Shown in pieces: positions 1 through 8,486 of a stretch of DNA of 64,000 bases. The notes below the pieces were generated by a model. The model did no database searches. It saw nothing but the letters and a program-made list of their open reading frames with translations, and had not been told where the DNA came from. The DNA comes from Polynucleobacter sp. 80A-SIGWE (GTDB lineage Bacteria; Pseudomonadota; Gammaproteobacteria; Burkholderiales; Burkholderiaceae). Numbering within the stretch: the first letter of the stretch is position 1; each line of letters starts with the position of its first letter. The stretch lies in contig NZ_JACVOR010000001.1 of NCBI RefSeq assembly GCF_018882295.1, positions 1 through 64,000 of the forward strand. The letters are read 5' to 3'. The translations under genes and the position numbers were made by a program.

Positions 1-3000
1 CACCGGTTGAGGGTCCTAAAGCTGCTGCGTTACCAGCTTTTAATGTACCCGCGGAGATGGTTGTTGTACCGGTGTAGGTGTTGGCATTGCTCAGGGTGAG
101 AGTGCCAGATCCAGTCTTTGTGAAGCCATTACCACCCGAGATAACTCCAGAAAGAGTTAACTGTGTGCCCGCTACTGAGAAAGTATTATTAATTGCGCCT
201 AAAGTGATTGCACCACTTAAAGAACTTGTGCCTGTTGAGGTGGCTAAGGTGCCGCCGTTAATGGTAAGGGCTTCTGTGAGAACAGCTACGTTTTGAAGAT
301 CTAGCGTTGCAGTACTAGCAATGGTGGTGCCAGCATCGCTTGTCCCCAAGCCGGCAGCGTTAGCAATGTTTAAGGTGCCCTTCAATACATTAGTTGAGCC
401 AACATAGGTATTGGTGGCTGACAAGGTAACAGATCCTGTATCTGCAGATGAGCCAATAGTAAGAGCTGTAGTGCCCGTACCAGAGATAGCTGTAGTTCCA
501 ACTTCAAGACTTGCAGCGCTAGCCGCAGACAATGTTATGTAGTACCCAGCCAGCGTTACACCGCCCGTAATAACCCCACCTGAAACACTGCTACGAATCG
601 TTCCACCTGATGATGTTATTGTGATTGCATTTGCAATCGAATATCCTGCAACATCCAACACTCCGCTACTACCTATATTTATGGCACTTGTCGAAAGAGC
701 AGTTGAATTTGCAATCTTTAACTTGGCATAAATATTTGTAGCGCCAGTGTAGTCATTAGCTCCACCAAGAACTACAGTACCGGTAGCGCCATTTGCAATT
801 GTTAAATTACCTGCGCCAGAGATAGTTCCATTAATTGTTAAAGTTGTTGATCCTGTCGCATAAAGAATTGAATTCTTAGTAGCCGACAAAGTAATTGCTG
901 GACTAATAGTAATATCAGCACCCGTCTTTAATCCACCGCCCGACATAGTCAGACCACCTGCACCGCTATTAATGTTAGATGCTGATGTGATATACAGATA
1001 ACCCCAGCTAAGTGTGGTTAAACCGGTATACGTATTATTTCCACTTAATGTCAGTACGCCTGAAGATAAAGGTGCATTTACTGTTACAGCTGTAGAACCT
1101 CCAATATTGGCAGCAATAGAGCTCGACGTACTACTACTTTTAATTTCGAGTGATGACAAATTAATAGAAGAACCACTCAATGCAACTGCTCCAGTACCTG
1201 ATGCAATCGTTAACGAACCACTTGCACTAACAGTACCACTTAAGATTGCGATACCTGAGGCACCATTGCCGCCTACACCACCATTAGTTGAGCCACCGCC
1301 ACCGCCAGAACCCGGTGTTACACCATTGGCTCCAGGCGCATTGCATCCATAGTTACATGTACCCCCAATACCGCCCGCACCGGAAGACCCTCCTGCACCA
1401 GGCACACCGGATACACCAGTATTTGCTCCCGCAAATGTGCCAGTATCACCGGCACCACCGCCGCCGCCAGCAGCGTATGCAACGGTAACCCCCGATATCT
1501 CACTAACAGTGCCAGCGCCGCCATTACCACCAGCAGAAGGAGTGCCCCCAGGAGAACCTGCGCCGCCGCTACCACCACCACCACTACCACCCGTATTTGC
1601 TACAGATGTTCCACCTGCATAACCTTGAGTTGCTGAACCGCCATTATTAGCAGAAATACCACCTGCGCCACCGCCAGATGCCCCACTAAGACCGGCCGAT
1701 CCACCTGCGCCACCACCGCCGCCGCCATAAGAAGTTACACCAAATGCCGTTGAGTTACCACCATTCGATCCATTGCCTGAGCTAGCACCAGCACCGCCAG
1801 AACCAATAACAATTGAGTAACTAGAGCTAAAAGTTCCTGAGCCAGTCAATAAACCGCCCGCGCCACCGCCACCGCCCCAGTTAGAGCCACCACCACCACC
1901 ACCGCCAACCAATAAATAATTAGCGTTATAAGACCCGGTCGGGGTATATGTATAAGTACCTAATGAACCAGAAAGCCCCGTTACAGTAGAACTACGCAAG
2001 CCATTCACAGACTGCCATGTATCTCCGCTTGTCGCGCCAATCTGAACTATCTGATAGTAACCACTAGAAACACTACCTGTAATAGTCACATCGCTATTGG
2101 TCGTAGTAAGTGTGACCGCCCCACTTAAAACTACATTACCGTTGTATGTTTGGGCACCACCGGTGGTGATGTTGGCAGCTATATATATTGCACCACCAGC
2201 ATCAGGATTCAATGTCAGAGAGCCAGTTCCGGATGCATTAATAGCCGAGTTAATTAGGATATTGCCATTACCTGGCGTTGAGGTGCATCCAGAGACTGAA
2301 GGGGAGCAACCGGATGTACTGATAGAAACATTACTTCCCGCAAGGGTGGAGGCAATATTTCCAGCCAGCGCTGAATCAATAATGATGTCATCAGGATCAA
2401 TCAGCCACATTCCGCCCCTACCAACATTAATGCTAGATAACATTGAAAGTGTGAGACCAGAGGTTTCGATATATCCACCGGCCTGATTGGTTGAATTGGG
2501 GTTTAGCTGAGATGCATTGAGGCTTGTCATTGAATCTAAGCTAGTGAATAAAGCAAAAGGCAATGTGCCGTTAGTCGCATCATTGCCTATCTTGATCGTG
2601 CCACCCTGACTATATCCAGTTGCCTCAAAAGAGGAATTTTGGATGGTCACACTGTTTTTTGCGGAAATACCAATGCTGCCACCACGACCATTTGAGCCAT
2701 TAGTCTGAATAAGCGAATTTTGAATATTGGTATTACTGGCGCTGGATACGATCAGAAGTGATCCGCCATCGGTACTGCCACCAGTCGAAATAGTGGCTGA
2801 GTTAATTTGAATATCTTGATTACTGAAAAGTGAAATAGATCCACCAGGGCCATTATTGCCATTAGCCTGAATCAAGCCATTAACTGATAAGGAACTACTG
2901 GCAGAAGCCAAAACAGACCCACCTGCTAAGTCACTGTTAGCCAAGATTGAGCCTGAGAAAGTTGCTTGATTTGCGCTGACAAAGACCTCTCCACCGGGGC

Positions 3001-5086
3001 CATTATTGCCATTAGCCTGAATCATGCTGCCATTTTGCAGTTCAATTCTTGGTGCTGCTAAATAGATTTGGCTGCCGATATTATTGCTGCCGTTGGCGAT
3101 AATTTGCGCTGAATTACCCAGAGTAATCGTTTGATCAGCCAACAAATAAATCACATTATTTTGCTTTGCTGGGTTCCATTGAGGAGCGCTCACAGCCGGA
3201 TCGTTGGCAGCGGTTGTGGAGAAAACTTGATTCAATACAACCGCATTATTAACCAAAGTTGTGCCTAAATTTTGTGCAACCAAGAATGTAGGCAAATCTT
3301 CACGGCGAATAATTTGGCCGTTATAAGTCATTGAACTTGGCGCTGTATTGGTACTAGAAGTGTTGCTGCCAGCACTACTATTGAGGCGCCCAGAAACGTA
3401 AATTGCTTGGGCTAATAGAGAGATTACCCCACCTAAAACATCACTAGCGGAGGCATTGATATTGCCGTTAGCATAAATACTTTGGGCCTGAACGGTTACC
3501 TGCTTGGCATTAATCGTTGTGCCAACGTTCAAATAAGCGATTGAGCTGTTAATGATGACATTGAGATCTTGACCGGAAATATTGGCATTCAAATTAAATG
3601 TACCGGTCGAGAGCAGGGTCAAGGTAGTGCTTAAACCGCTCACTTTTTGAATTGCTGCAGCAATAGTCAAAGCACCAGTACCATTTTGAGTGCAAGCTCC
3701 CAAACTTGGGCAAGCCCCTTCAGCTACTGAAATAGTTACGTTGTTATTGACCAGCGCTCCTGAAATTACATTTGCCGCCTGAGAATCAATTACCAAATCA
3801 ATTGGATCTAGCACCCAGGTTCCAGACTTACCCTTAGGTGCAGTGGTATTGATAGAAACGCCTTTACCCAGAACAACAGAGCCTTTAGAGCTAGTTTCGA
3901 TGAAGCCGCCATTACCACCTAGAGCTCCACCCATTGCTTTGAGCGTCCCAGAAACAGCTGTTTGGACTGAAGACCAAATACTAATGGAGCCACCATTACC
4001 ACTCTGGATTGCTGATACGTCCACTAATGCACCTTCGGCAATAGTCACACTATCAGCTAAACGAGTAGCCTGCGTTGGAATAACTTTGTCGGTTCCAAGT
4101 AATACTTTTCCACCCGCCGTAGCCCCAGTTGCAGTTGTTTTAGATGTCTCTGTGAGCGTGATTTTCTTGCCGGTAATCGCCACTTGACCACCAGCAGCAG
4201 TATCAGAATTAGCGCTAACGGTACCAGACTGGGCCACAGTCTCCGCTACCAAAAAGACTTGTCCACCCTCGCGGCGAACCCCATCAGCAGAAGCCGTTCC
4301 AGTATTTTTAATGGTTGAGCCCATTAACTCTTGGGCAGAGTTAGCAGCCAAAATGATTTGGCCGCCATTAGTTTGAATCAAACGCTTGTTCTCAATGAGA
4401 GACTTCACTACAGAAGCGTCAACCGAAACCTTTAAAGCCTGACCCGTTTCAAAAGTCAGCGTTACTTTTTGACCACTCACTAATGCAACCGAATTGGCAC
4501 CGCTCATCACAGCAGTGATAACGCCTTCATTTTTTACTTGTGGAGCCATCAATGCAATGTAGCCATCTAAACTTGTTGAAGTAATGCGGCCTTTATTAAC
4601 TACTTTGCCAGTCTGCCCACCTTCGAAGGTCAAGCTCTTTTTTCCTGCCATGTAATCTTCTTGATTAACATTCATCGTAGTGGCAACTAAACCACCTACA
4701 TTGACTTCAGCATGCTTACCAAAGACAACGCCATTGTTATTCACAAAAATGACTTGGCCGGGAGCATTGACGGCGCCATTAATCATCGACTTAGTTGCGC
4801 CATTAACAACATTCAAAGTACTAGCAGCAGCATTTGGTTGGTTGAAATTGACGGTCGCATCTTTACCCACATTAAATGACTGCCAATTCACTACAGCACG
4901 TTGTGAGGTTTGGTTCACATTCATCACATTTCCCGATTGGGAAATCGCTGCATTTCCTGCGGTGACATTACCGCCAGTCGGCAATGCATTAGACGCAATT
5001 GTTCCTGCCAAACTTTGCTGAGCAAAGCTAGCAATTAGTAATGAAACGACTGTGCGTCTCATAGCTAATTTATTTAAAGGAATCAT
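1..5086 (-). CDS. giant two-partner-secretion filamentous adhesin (TpsA/FhaB-like), C-terminal part beyond window
   Basis: The minus-strand frame stays open from the ATG at 5086 to the window edge (about 1,695 codons), so the C-terminus is missing. The N-terminus has a signal peptide ending in QQSLA (alternative ATG at 5062). A TPS haemagglutination domain follows, with typical VNWQSFNVGKDATVNF and FVNNNGVVFGKHAEVN stretches. Next come beta-helix repeats with two W(V/L)(L/I)DPxD(L/I)xID modules (near 3800 and 2400), a very glycine-rich stretch (about 1920-1290), and four TYTGxT-type passenger repeats (near 1040, 760, 410 and 80). The protein should be exported by the adjacent TpsB pore and act at the cell surface in adhesion or aggregation. 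Plus-strand open frames here are compositional shadows. Family assignment is firm; ligand and start choice are not. Confidence 0.9.
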   Translation of the reverse strand, partial: MIPLNKLAMRRTVVSLLIASFAQQSLAGTIASNALPTGGNVTAGNAAISQSGNVMNVNQTSQRAVVNWQSFNVGKDATVNFNQPNAAASTLNVVNGATKSMINGAVNAPGQVIFVNNNGVVFGKHAEVNVGGLVATTMNVNQEDYMAGKKSLTFEGGQTGKVVNKGRITSTSLDGYIALMAPQVKNEGVITAVMSGANSVALVSGQKVTLTFETGQALKVSVDASVVKSLIENKRLIQTNGGQIILAANSAQELMGSTIKNTGTASADGVRREGGQVFLVAETVAQSGTVSANSDTAAGGQVAITGKKITLTETSKTTATGATAGGKVLLGTDKVIPTQATRLADSVTIAEGALVDVSAIQSGNGGSISIWSSVQTAVSGTLKAMGGALGGNGGFIETSSKGSVVLGKGVSINTTAPKGKSGTWVLDPIDLVIDSQAANVISGALVNNNVTISVAEGACPSLGACTQNGTGALTIAAAIQKVSGLSTTLTLLSTGTFNLNANISGQDLNVIINSSIAYLNVGTTINAKQVTVQAQSIYANGNINASASDVLGGVISLLAQAIYVSGRLNSSAGSNTSSTNTAPSSMTYNGQIIRREDLPTFLVAQNLGTTLVNNAVVLNQVFSTTAANDPAVSAPQWNPAKQNNVIYLLADQTITLGNSAQIIANGSNNIGSQIYLAAPRIELQNGSMIQANGNNGPGGEVFVSANQATFSGSILANSDLAGGSVLASASSSLSVNGLIQANGNNGPGGSISLFSNQDIQINSATISTGGSTDGGSLLIVSSASNTNIQNSLIQTNGSNGRGGSIGISAKNSVTIQNSSFEATGYSQGGTIKIGNDATNGTLPFALFTSLDSMTSLNASQLNPNSTNQAGGYIETSGLTLSMLSSINVGRGGMWLIDPDDIIIDSALAGNIASTLAGSNVSISTSGCSPSVSGCTSTPGNGNILINSAINASGTGSLTLNPDAGGAIYIAANITTGGAQTYNGNVVLSGAVTLTTTNSDVTITGSVSSGYYQIVQIGATSGDTWQSVNGLRSSTVTGLSGSLGTYTYTPTGSYNANYLLVGGGGGGGSNWGGGGGAGGLLTGSGTFSSSYSIVIGSGGAGASSGNGSNGGNSTAFGVTSYGGGGGGAGGSAGLSGASGGGAGGISANNGGSATQGYAGGTSVANTGGSGGGGSGGAGSPGGTPSAGGNGGAGTVSEISGVTVAYAAGGGGGAGDTGTFAGANTGVSGVPGAGGSSGAGGIGGTCNYGCNAPGANGVTPGSGGGGGSTNGGVGGNGASGIAILSGTVSASGSLTIASGTGAVALSGSSINLSSLEIKSSSTSSSIAANIGGSTAVTVNAPLSSGVLTLSGNNTYTGLTTLSWGYLYITSASNINSGAGGLTMSGGGLKTGADITISPAITLSATKNSILYATGSTTLTINGTISGAGNLTIANGATGTVVLGGANDYTGATNIYAKLKIANSTALSTSAINIGSSGVLDVAGYSIANAITITSSGGTIRSSVSGGVITGGVTLAGYYITLSAASAASLEVGTTAISGTGTTALTIGSSADTGSVTLSATNTYVGSTNVLKGTLNIANAAGLGTSDAGTTIASTATLDLQNVAVLTEALTINGGTLATSTGTSSLSGAITLGAINNTFSVAGTQLTLSGVISGGNGFTKTGSGTLTLSNANTYTGTTTISAGTLKAGNAAALGPSTG

Positions 5087-5138
5087 GCGTTTACAAATAA
5101 TGGATAACCCTGAATTTTATAAAAATAGCCCTTCGCTA

Positions 5139-5162
5139 CATATCCCACGATCAGGGGATATG
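5139..5162. promoter_or_regulatory. perfect 8-bp inverted repeat upstream of the adhesin gene
   Basis: CATATCCC and GGGATATG are separated by 8 bases, 53-76 bp upstream of the adhesin ATG and just after the tpsB stop codon. Read on the minus strand, the half CCCCTGATCGTGGGATA matches 15 of 17 bases of a site at 7611-7627 upstream of the atypical LuxR regulator. Two matching sites in front of two transcription units of one locus suggest an operator. A short terminator stem for tpsB is the alternative, but no T-tract follows on the minus strand. Confidence 0.5.
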
Positions 5163-5173
5163 GGCTTAGCTGC

Positions 5174-6892
5174 CTAGAAATAAAAAGTTCCTTTAATCCA
5201 CCCCTGCGGACTGCGATAAGTATTGTCCACATTGAGTTGCTGGCCGTTTTGGTTATAAAGAGGATTGCTTCCTACGCGAAATGCCAAAGCAGCCTGCAAT
5301 AAAAATTTCTCATAGGAATATTTGGCGGTCAGGCCAGTTGCATACAAAGGGTATGTATTTGCTGCGTGGGTTTGACCCTGCCAACCAGTGAAAGTTGAGA
5401 CATACTGTTGCACTACGCCGGCATCAAAAAATGCCCCCAATGCAAAGCTTTCGTCGTACTTATGCGTTATCTCTAAAGAAGCAATAGCGCCTTGTGATCC
5501 GCCACCTTGCGCAACAGGATATGCACGGATACCGTAAGGTCCACCTAAGTAAAACTGCTCTGCAGAATTCAGATTCTTATTAGCCACTTGACCGTATGCT
5601 GATAACTGCGCGCTGGTTCTCTCAATGGGGAGTTGCTGGGTGTATGCGCCATTAAAAGAAAGCTTACCAAAACCCCCAGCAGTAGCAGCGCCATTCAAAT
5701 CATTATTTGCTTGAGTAGTGTTACTAATAGACAGACTTCCTGCTGTTGCCGTAATCCCCCAATTCATTGATGAATCACTTGATAGCTGGTAGCCATTAAA
5801 TCCTAAACTCACGTTATTTAATTGGTAGCTACTTACTTCGACATAATTTGTTTTATTAACGTAATTTTTATTCTCGTAAGCGAGAGTTAAGTTACTTTGG
5901 GAAGAAGCAGTTCTAGTAATAGCATAAGTAGAATAAATTCCATAGACCTGTGCATTACCTTCGGAAATTGTTGGCGAAAAACTAGTCAGTGTTTTGTAAT
6001 TTAAGTTATTTGCGCCAATCGATACTTTCCAACCGTCATAGCCCACCGGAATGCCATACTTAATTTGGCCGTAGATTGAGCCTTGTGAACCAATAGCATC
6101 AAAGGTCAGCAAGTCACCAATACCAGCGAGATTATTTAAATTTAAGCTAGCAATGGCTTGGGGCACGCCTGTACTAGCCGAACCATAGTTAGAAGCATCT
6201 ACTCTGCCGTTAAACCAAGGGGTCTCGGCGGACATTACAGAAATATTCGAAGTGCCAGCCGAGCTACCCTCGGTCATCTGCCCTTCAATTGCCGTACCAG
6301 GCAACTCATTTAATAAGGCCAAACTTCTCTCTAACCCCGGAAGACTTAATAGTGCTCCTTGCGGGTTATTGGCATAAAGGAAATTTTGAATGACTTCGCT
6401 TTTTAACTTGCCAGGAGATGCTTCAAATCGATCGATGATGACATCGCCCATTCGACCTTCAATCATCTTGATTTCGATGATTCCATCAGTGACATTTTGT
6501 GGTGGTAATGTTGCCTGAGCTACGCGGCCAATCTGTTGATAAAGCAAAGTTACTTCATTAGCAGCTTCTTTAATTTGAGTAACGGTAAGCTGCCTGTTTG
6601 TGTATGGCTTTAAAACCTCTAGCGCTTGCTGCTCAGTGATTAATGTAATTCCCGTTACCTTAAAACCCTTTACGTCAATTAGTGCTTCACCAGGTTTTGG
6701 CGGCGTTAACTCACGCTCTTTCTTTTTTAGAAATTGCTCAGGCGCAGGAGTAGGTCGCTCTTGATCAACTTCACGTTGCAATTGTTGTTGCAATGCTCCA
6801 GCATCAGGCACCTGCGCAAAAGTAAGTCCATGCAATCCCAATAGGCCCACAAACATCAGGCCAGCACGCCAATATAGAGAAATCTTAATCAT
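5174..6892 (-). CDS. TpsB outer-membrane transporter, FhaC/ShlB family
   Basis: This 572-residue protein has a cleavable signal peptide (hydrophobic stretch ending LTFAQ). A charged periplasmic linker follows, then a POTRA domain at about 75-155 (FKVTGITLITEQQALEVLKPY, then IIEIKMIEGRMGDVIID), then a 16-strand ShlB-type barrel ending in an aromatic F-Y-F C-terminus typical of BAM substrates. The length is normal for the family. In this family the pore recognises the TPS domain of its partner and passes the unfolded adhesin across the outer membrane. The partner lies directly downstream. The start overlaps the upstream regulator stop by 4 bp, which suggests translational coupling. Confidence 0.93.
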   Translation of the reverse strand: MIKISLYWRAGLMFVGLLGLHGLTFAQVPDAGALQQQLQREVDQERPTPAPEQFLKKKERELTPPKPGEALIDVKGFKVTGITLITEQQALEVLKPYTNRQLTVTQIKEAANEVTLLYQQIGRVAQATLPPQNVTDGIIEIKMIEGRMGDVIIDRFEASPGKLKSEVIQNFLYANNPQGALLSLPGLERSLALLNELPGTAIEGQMTEGSSAGTSNISVMSAETPWFNGRVDASNYGSASTGVPQAIASLNLNNLAGIGDLLTFDAIGSQGSIYGQIKYGIPVGYDGWKVSIGANNLNYKTLTSFSPTISEGNAQVYGIYSTYAITRTASSQSNLTLAYENKNYVNKTNYVEVSSYQLNNVSLGFNGYQLSSDSSMNWGITATAGSLSISNTTQANNDLNGAATAGGFGKLSFNGAYTQQLPIERTSAQLSAYGQVANKNLNSAEQFYLGGPYGIRAYPVAQGGGSQGAIASLEITHKYDESFALGAFFDAGVVQQYVSTFTGWQGQTHAANTYPLYATGLTAKYSYEKFLLQAALAFRVGSNPLYNQNGQQLNVDNTYRSPQGWIKGTFYF

Positions 6893-7569
6893 GCGCGACC
6901 CTCCAACCCATTTGCCAACAATGCTCGGCCGGCATCCATGCTGACCAAACTGATAAGTTGAGATAGGCTCTTTGCCTCTAATTTACGCATGAGTGAAGTT
7001 TTATATTGCTTAACCGTATCCAAAGAAATGCCTAGAGCTGATACCAACTCCGCATTTGAATAGCCTTTAATCAGCAAATAAAAAACCTCTTGCTCTCTTG
7101 GCGATAAAACATTCAGCTTGCTTTGCAATGTTTCACGACTGGTAGAAAGTGCATGCATCTCAGCACTTAAATTCAAGCCATCTTTAATTGCTTTAATAAT
7201 CAATTCATCTTCAGCGGGCATTAGCAGAAAATCGAGAGCGCCTAGCTTAACTGCAGCCACACCTTTAGTGACTGATTGAACTCTTCCGTAAAAAACTACA
7301 GGAATATTTAACCCTGTAATCTTTAATCTCTCAAGAACATCAAGGCCATCCATATTTGGCAAATCAATATTTGATAACAGCACGCTGGGTGTATTTTTTA
7401 GAATTTGTTTCTCTTGAAAAAAAGATGCTGGTGTAGAGAAAATGGAAACCAAGTATTGATTCTTCTCCAAAAAATTAGCAAGCTTGTCCCGCTCCAATGA
7501 AGGGGCATCTAAAACAAAAATCTGTTTTAGATTTTGTATATCTTGATTAAATAAATTACTTTTGGACAT
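6889..7569 (-). CDS. LuxR/FixJ-type response regulator with degenerate receiver domain
   Basis: This 226-residue protein has a receiver-like fold at about 15-130 and a LuxR helix-turn-helix at about 150-212 (LSPREQEVFYLLIKGYSNAEL, then LDTVKQYKTSLMRKL). The receiver lacks the usual active site. The acidic pair is Asp21-Ala22, the phospho-acceptor position is Asn67 (SNIDLPNMDG), the Thr/Ser position is Tyr94, and the conserved Lys before Pro118 is Met117. It is therefore probably not controlled by ordinary phosphorylation. A GGGAAAG Shine-Dalgarno sequence precedes the ATG. It overlaps tpsB by 4 bp, so it probably regulates the secretion operon it heads. The regulatory role is inference. Confidence 0.9.
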   Translation of the reverse strand: MSKSNLFNQDIQNLKQIFVLDAPSLERDKLANFLEKNQYLVSIFSTPASFFQEKQILKNTPSVLLSNIDLPNMDGLDVLERLKITGLNIPVVFYGRVQSVTKGVAAVKLGALDFLLMPAEDELIIKAIKDGLNLSAEMHALSTSRETLQSKLNVLSPREQEVFYLLIKGYSNAELVSALGISLDTVKQYKTSLMRKLEAKSLSQLISLVSMDAGRALLANGLEGRA

Positions 7570-7610
7570 CTTTCCCAGTTCCCATCAAAGTGCGGTTGAT
7601 ACCGCAGCTT

Positions 7611-7630
7611 TATCCCACGATGGGGGGAAT
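7611..7630. promoter_or_regulatory. candidate operator, second copy of the TPS-locus motif
   Basis: TATCCCACGAT followed by GGGGGGAA lies 42-61 bp upstream of the atypical regulator start. It shares ATCCCACGAT with the site at 5139-5162, and the two agree at 15 of 17 bases. The palindrome is imperfect here. The placement suggests binding by one of the three regulators of this locus. No binding evidence can be read from sequence alone. Confidence 0.45.
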
Positions 7631-7717
7631 CGTACCCAGTCTATTTTTTGAGAAATTACAAGTTATTACATGTGGGCGACAGACCGACAATTACTAGTAG
7701 CAGAGCTCTTTGGTCGA

Positions 7718-8401
7718 CTACTCTGAAATAACCATGCCTTCAGTAAGTTGATAACCCTGCTTCCAAAGAGCTTGGATAGCTGGCTCTGGAATTCCAGCCT
7801 CAGATAACTTCTTATTAAGCCGGTGAATGTATACAACTAAGTTGCCTTTATTCTTCTCAGTCAATTCCAATGACAGTAGTTCGAGTATCTGCCAATACTC
7901 TAGGGAGCGGCTGGGGGCCTCAATTAAGGCCTTTAGAATGATTGCCTCAGAAGAGCCGAGCTTTACCTTCATGTTGTGTCGAATAAGGAGCTTCCTCGCA
8001 ACATCTAGCTTAGCAACATCTGGCTGAGCACTATTTTGTAACACCCTACGCTTTACACTGCTAACGGCAGCACTGAGTTCTTCAGCTGATATAGGCTTTG
8101 GCAAATATAAATCAGCGCCACTTTCATAACCAGCAATCTTATCTTTTGCCTCACCACGCACCGTGAGCAAGATGATCTGAATAGAGGGATAAGCCTGGCG
8201 ATAGCGCTTTGCGATGCTAAGGCCGTTCTCACCAGGCAAGTTCAGGTCCAATATTAATAAGTCTGCACGATTGGAGGCAAAGTAGCTATCTAAGTCTTCT
8301 GCGCATGCACCCCCAAAAACAGAATGGCCATCACCCATTAAGTGATCCACAAAGATCTCTCTAAGGGCTTTATGGTCTTCAATGATTGCGATGTTTAGCA
8401 T
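7718..8401 (-). CDS. response regulator, receiver plus winged-helix DNA-binding domain
   Basis: The ATG at 8401 is chosen because the protein then begins MLNIAIIEDH, at the usual distance from the receiver acidic pair, with AAGAG upstream. A longer frame reaches 8464 but adds an atypical extension. The receiver is intact: Glu8-Asp9, phospho-acceptor Asp52 (LLILDLNLPGENG), a Thr in LLTVR and Lys in YLPKP. The C-terminal part (about 135-225) looks like an OmpR/PhoB-type winged helix. It lies 85 bp downstream of the histidine kinase and is its probable cognate regulator. Control of the adhesin genes is inferred from position. Confidence 0.88.
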   Translation of the reverse strand: MLNIAIIEDHKALREIFVDHLMGDGHSVFGGACAEDLDSYFASNRADLLILDLNLPGENGLSIAKRYRQAYPSIQIILLTVRGEAKDKIAGYESGADLYLPKPISAEELSAAVSSVKRRVLQNSAQPDVAKLDVARKLLIRHNMKVKLGSSEAIILKALIEAPSRSLEYWQILELLSLELTEKNKGNLVVYIHRLNKKLSEAGIPEPAIQALWKQGYQLTEGMVISE

Positions 8402-8486
8402 TACGCTCTTATTTATATCTAGGGTGGGAATCCCAATGTCTGCCAAATCGTAATAAAACCACATGCAAACTTATTACAACTTATTA

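Noticed and set aside
78..5021. Several plus-strand open frames of 60-130 codons opposite the adhesin
   Set aside because: Pro- and Pro-Pro-rich translations are the reverse complement of glycine- and asparagine-rich adhesin codons. No start context supports them.
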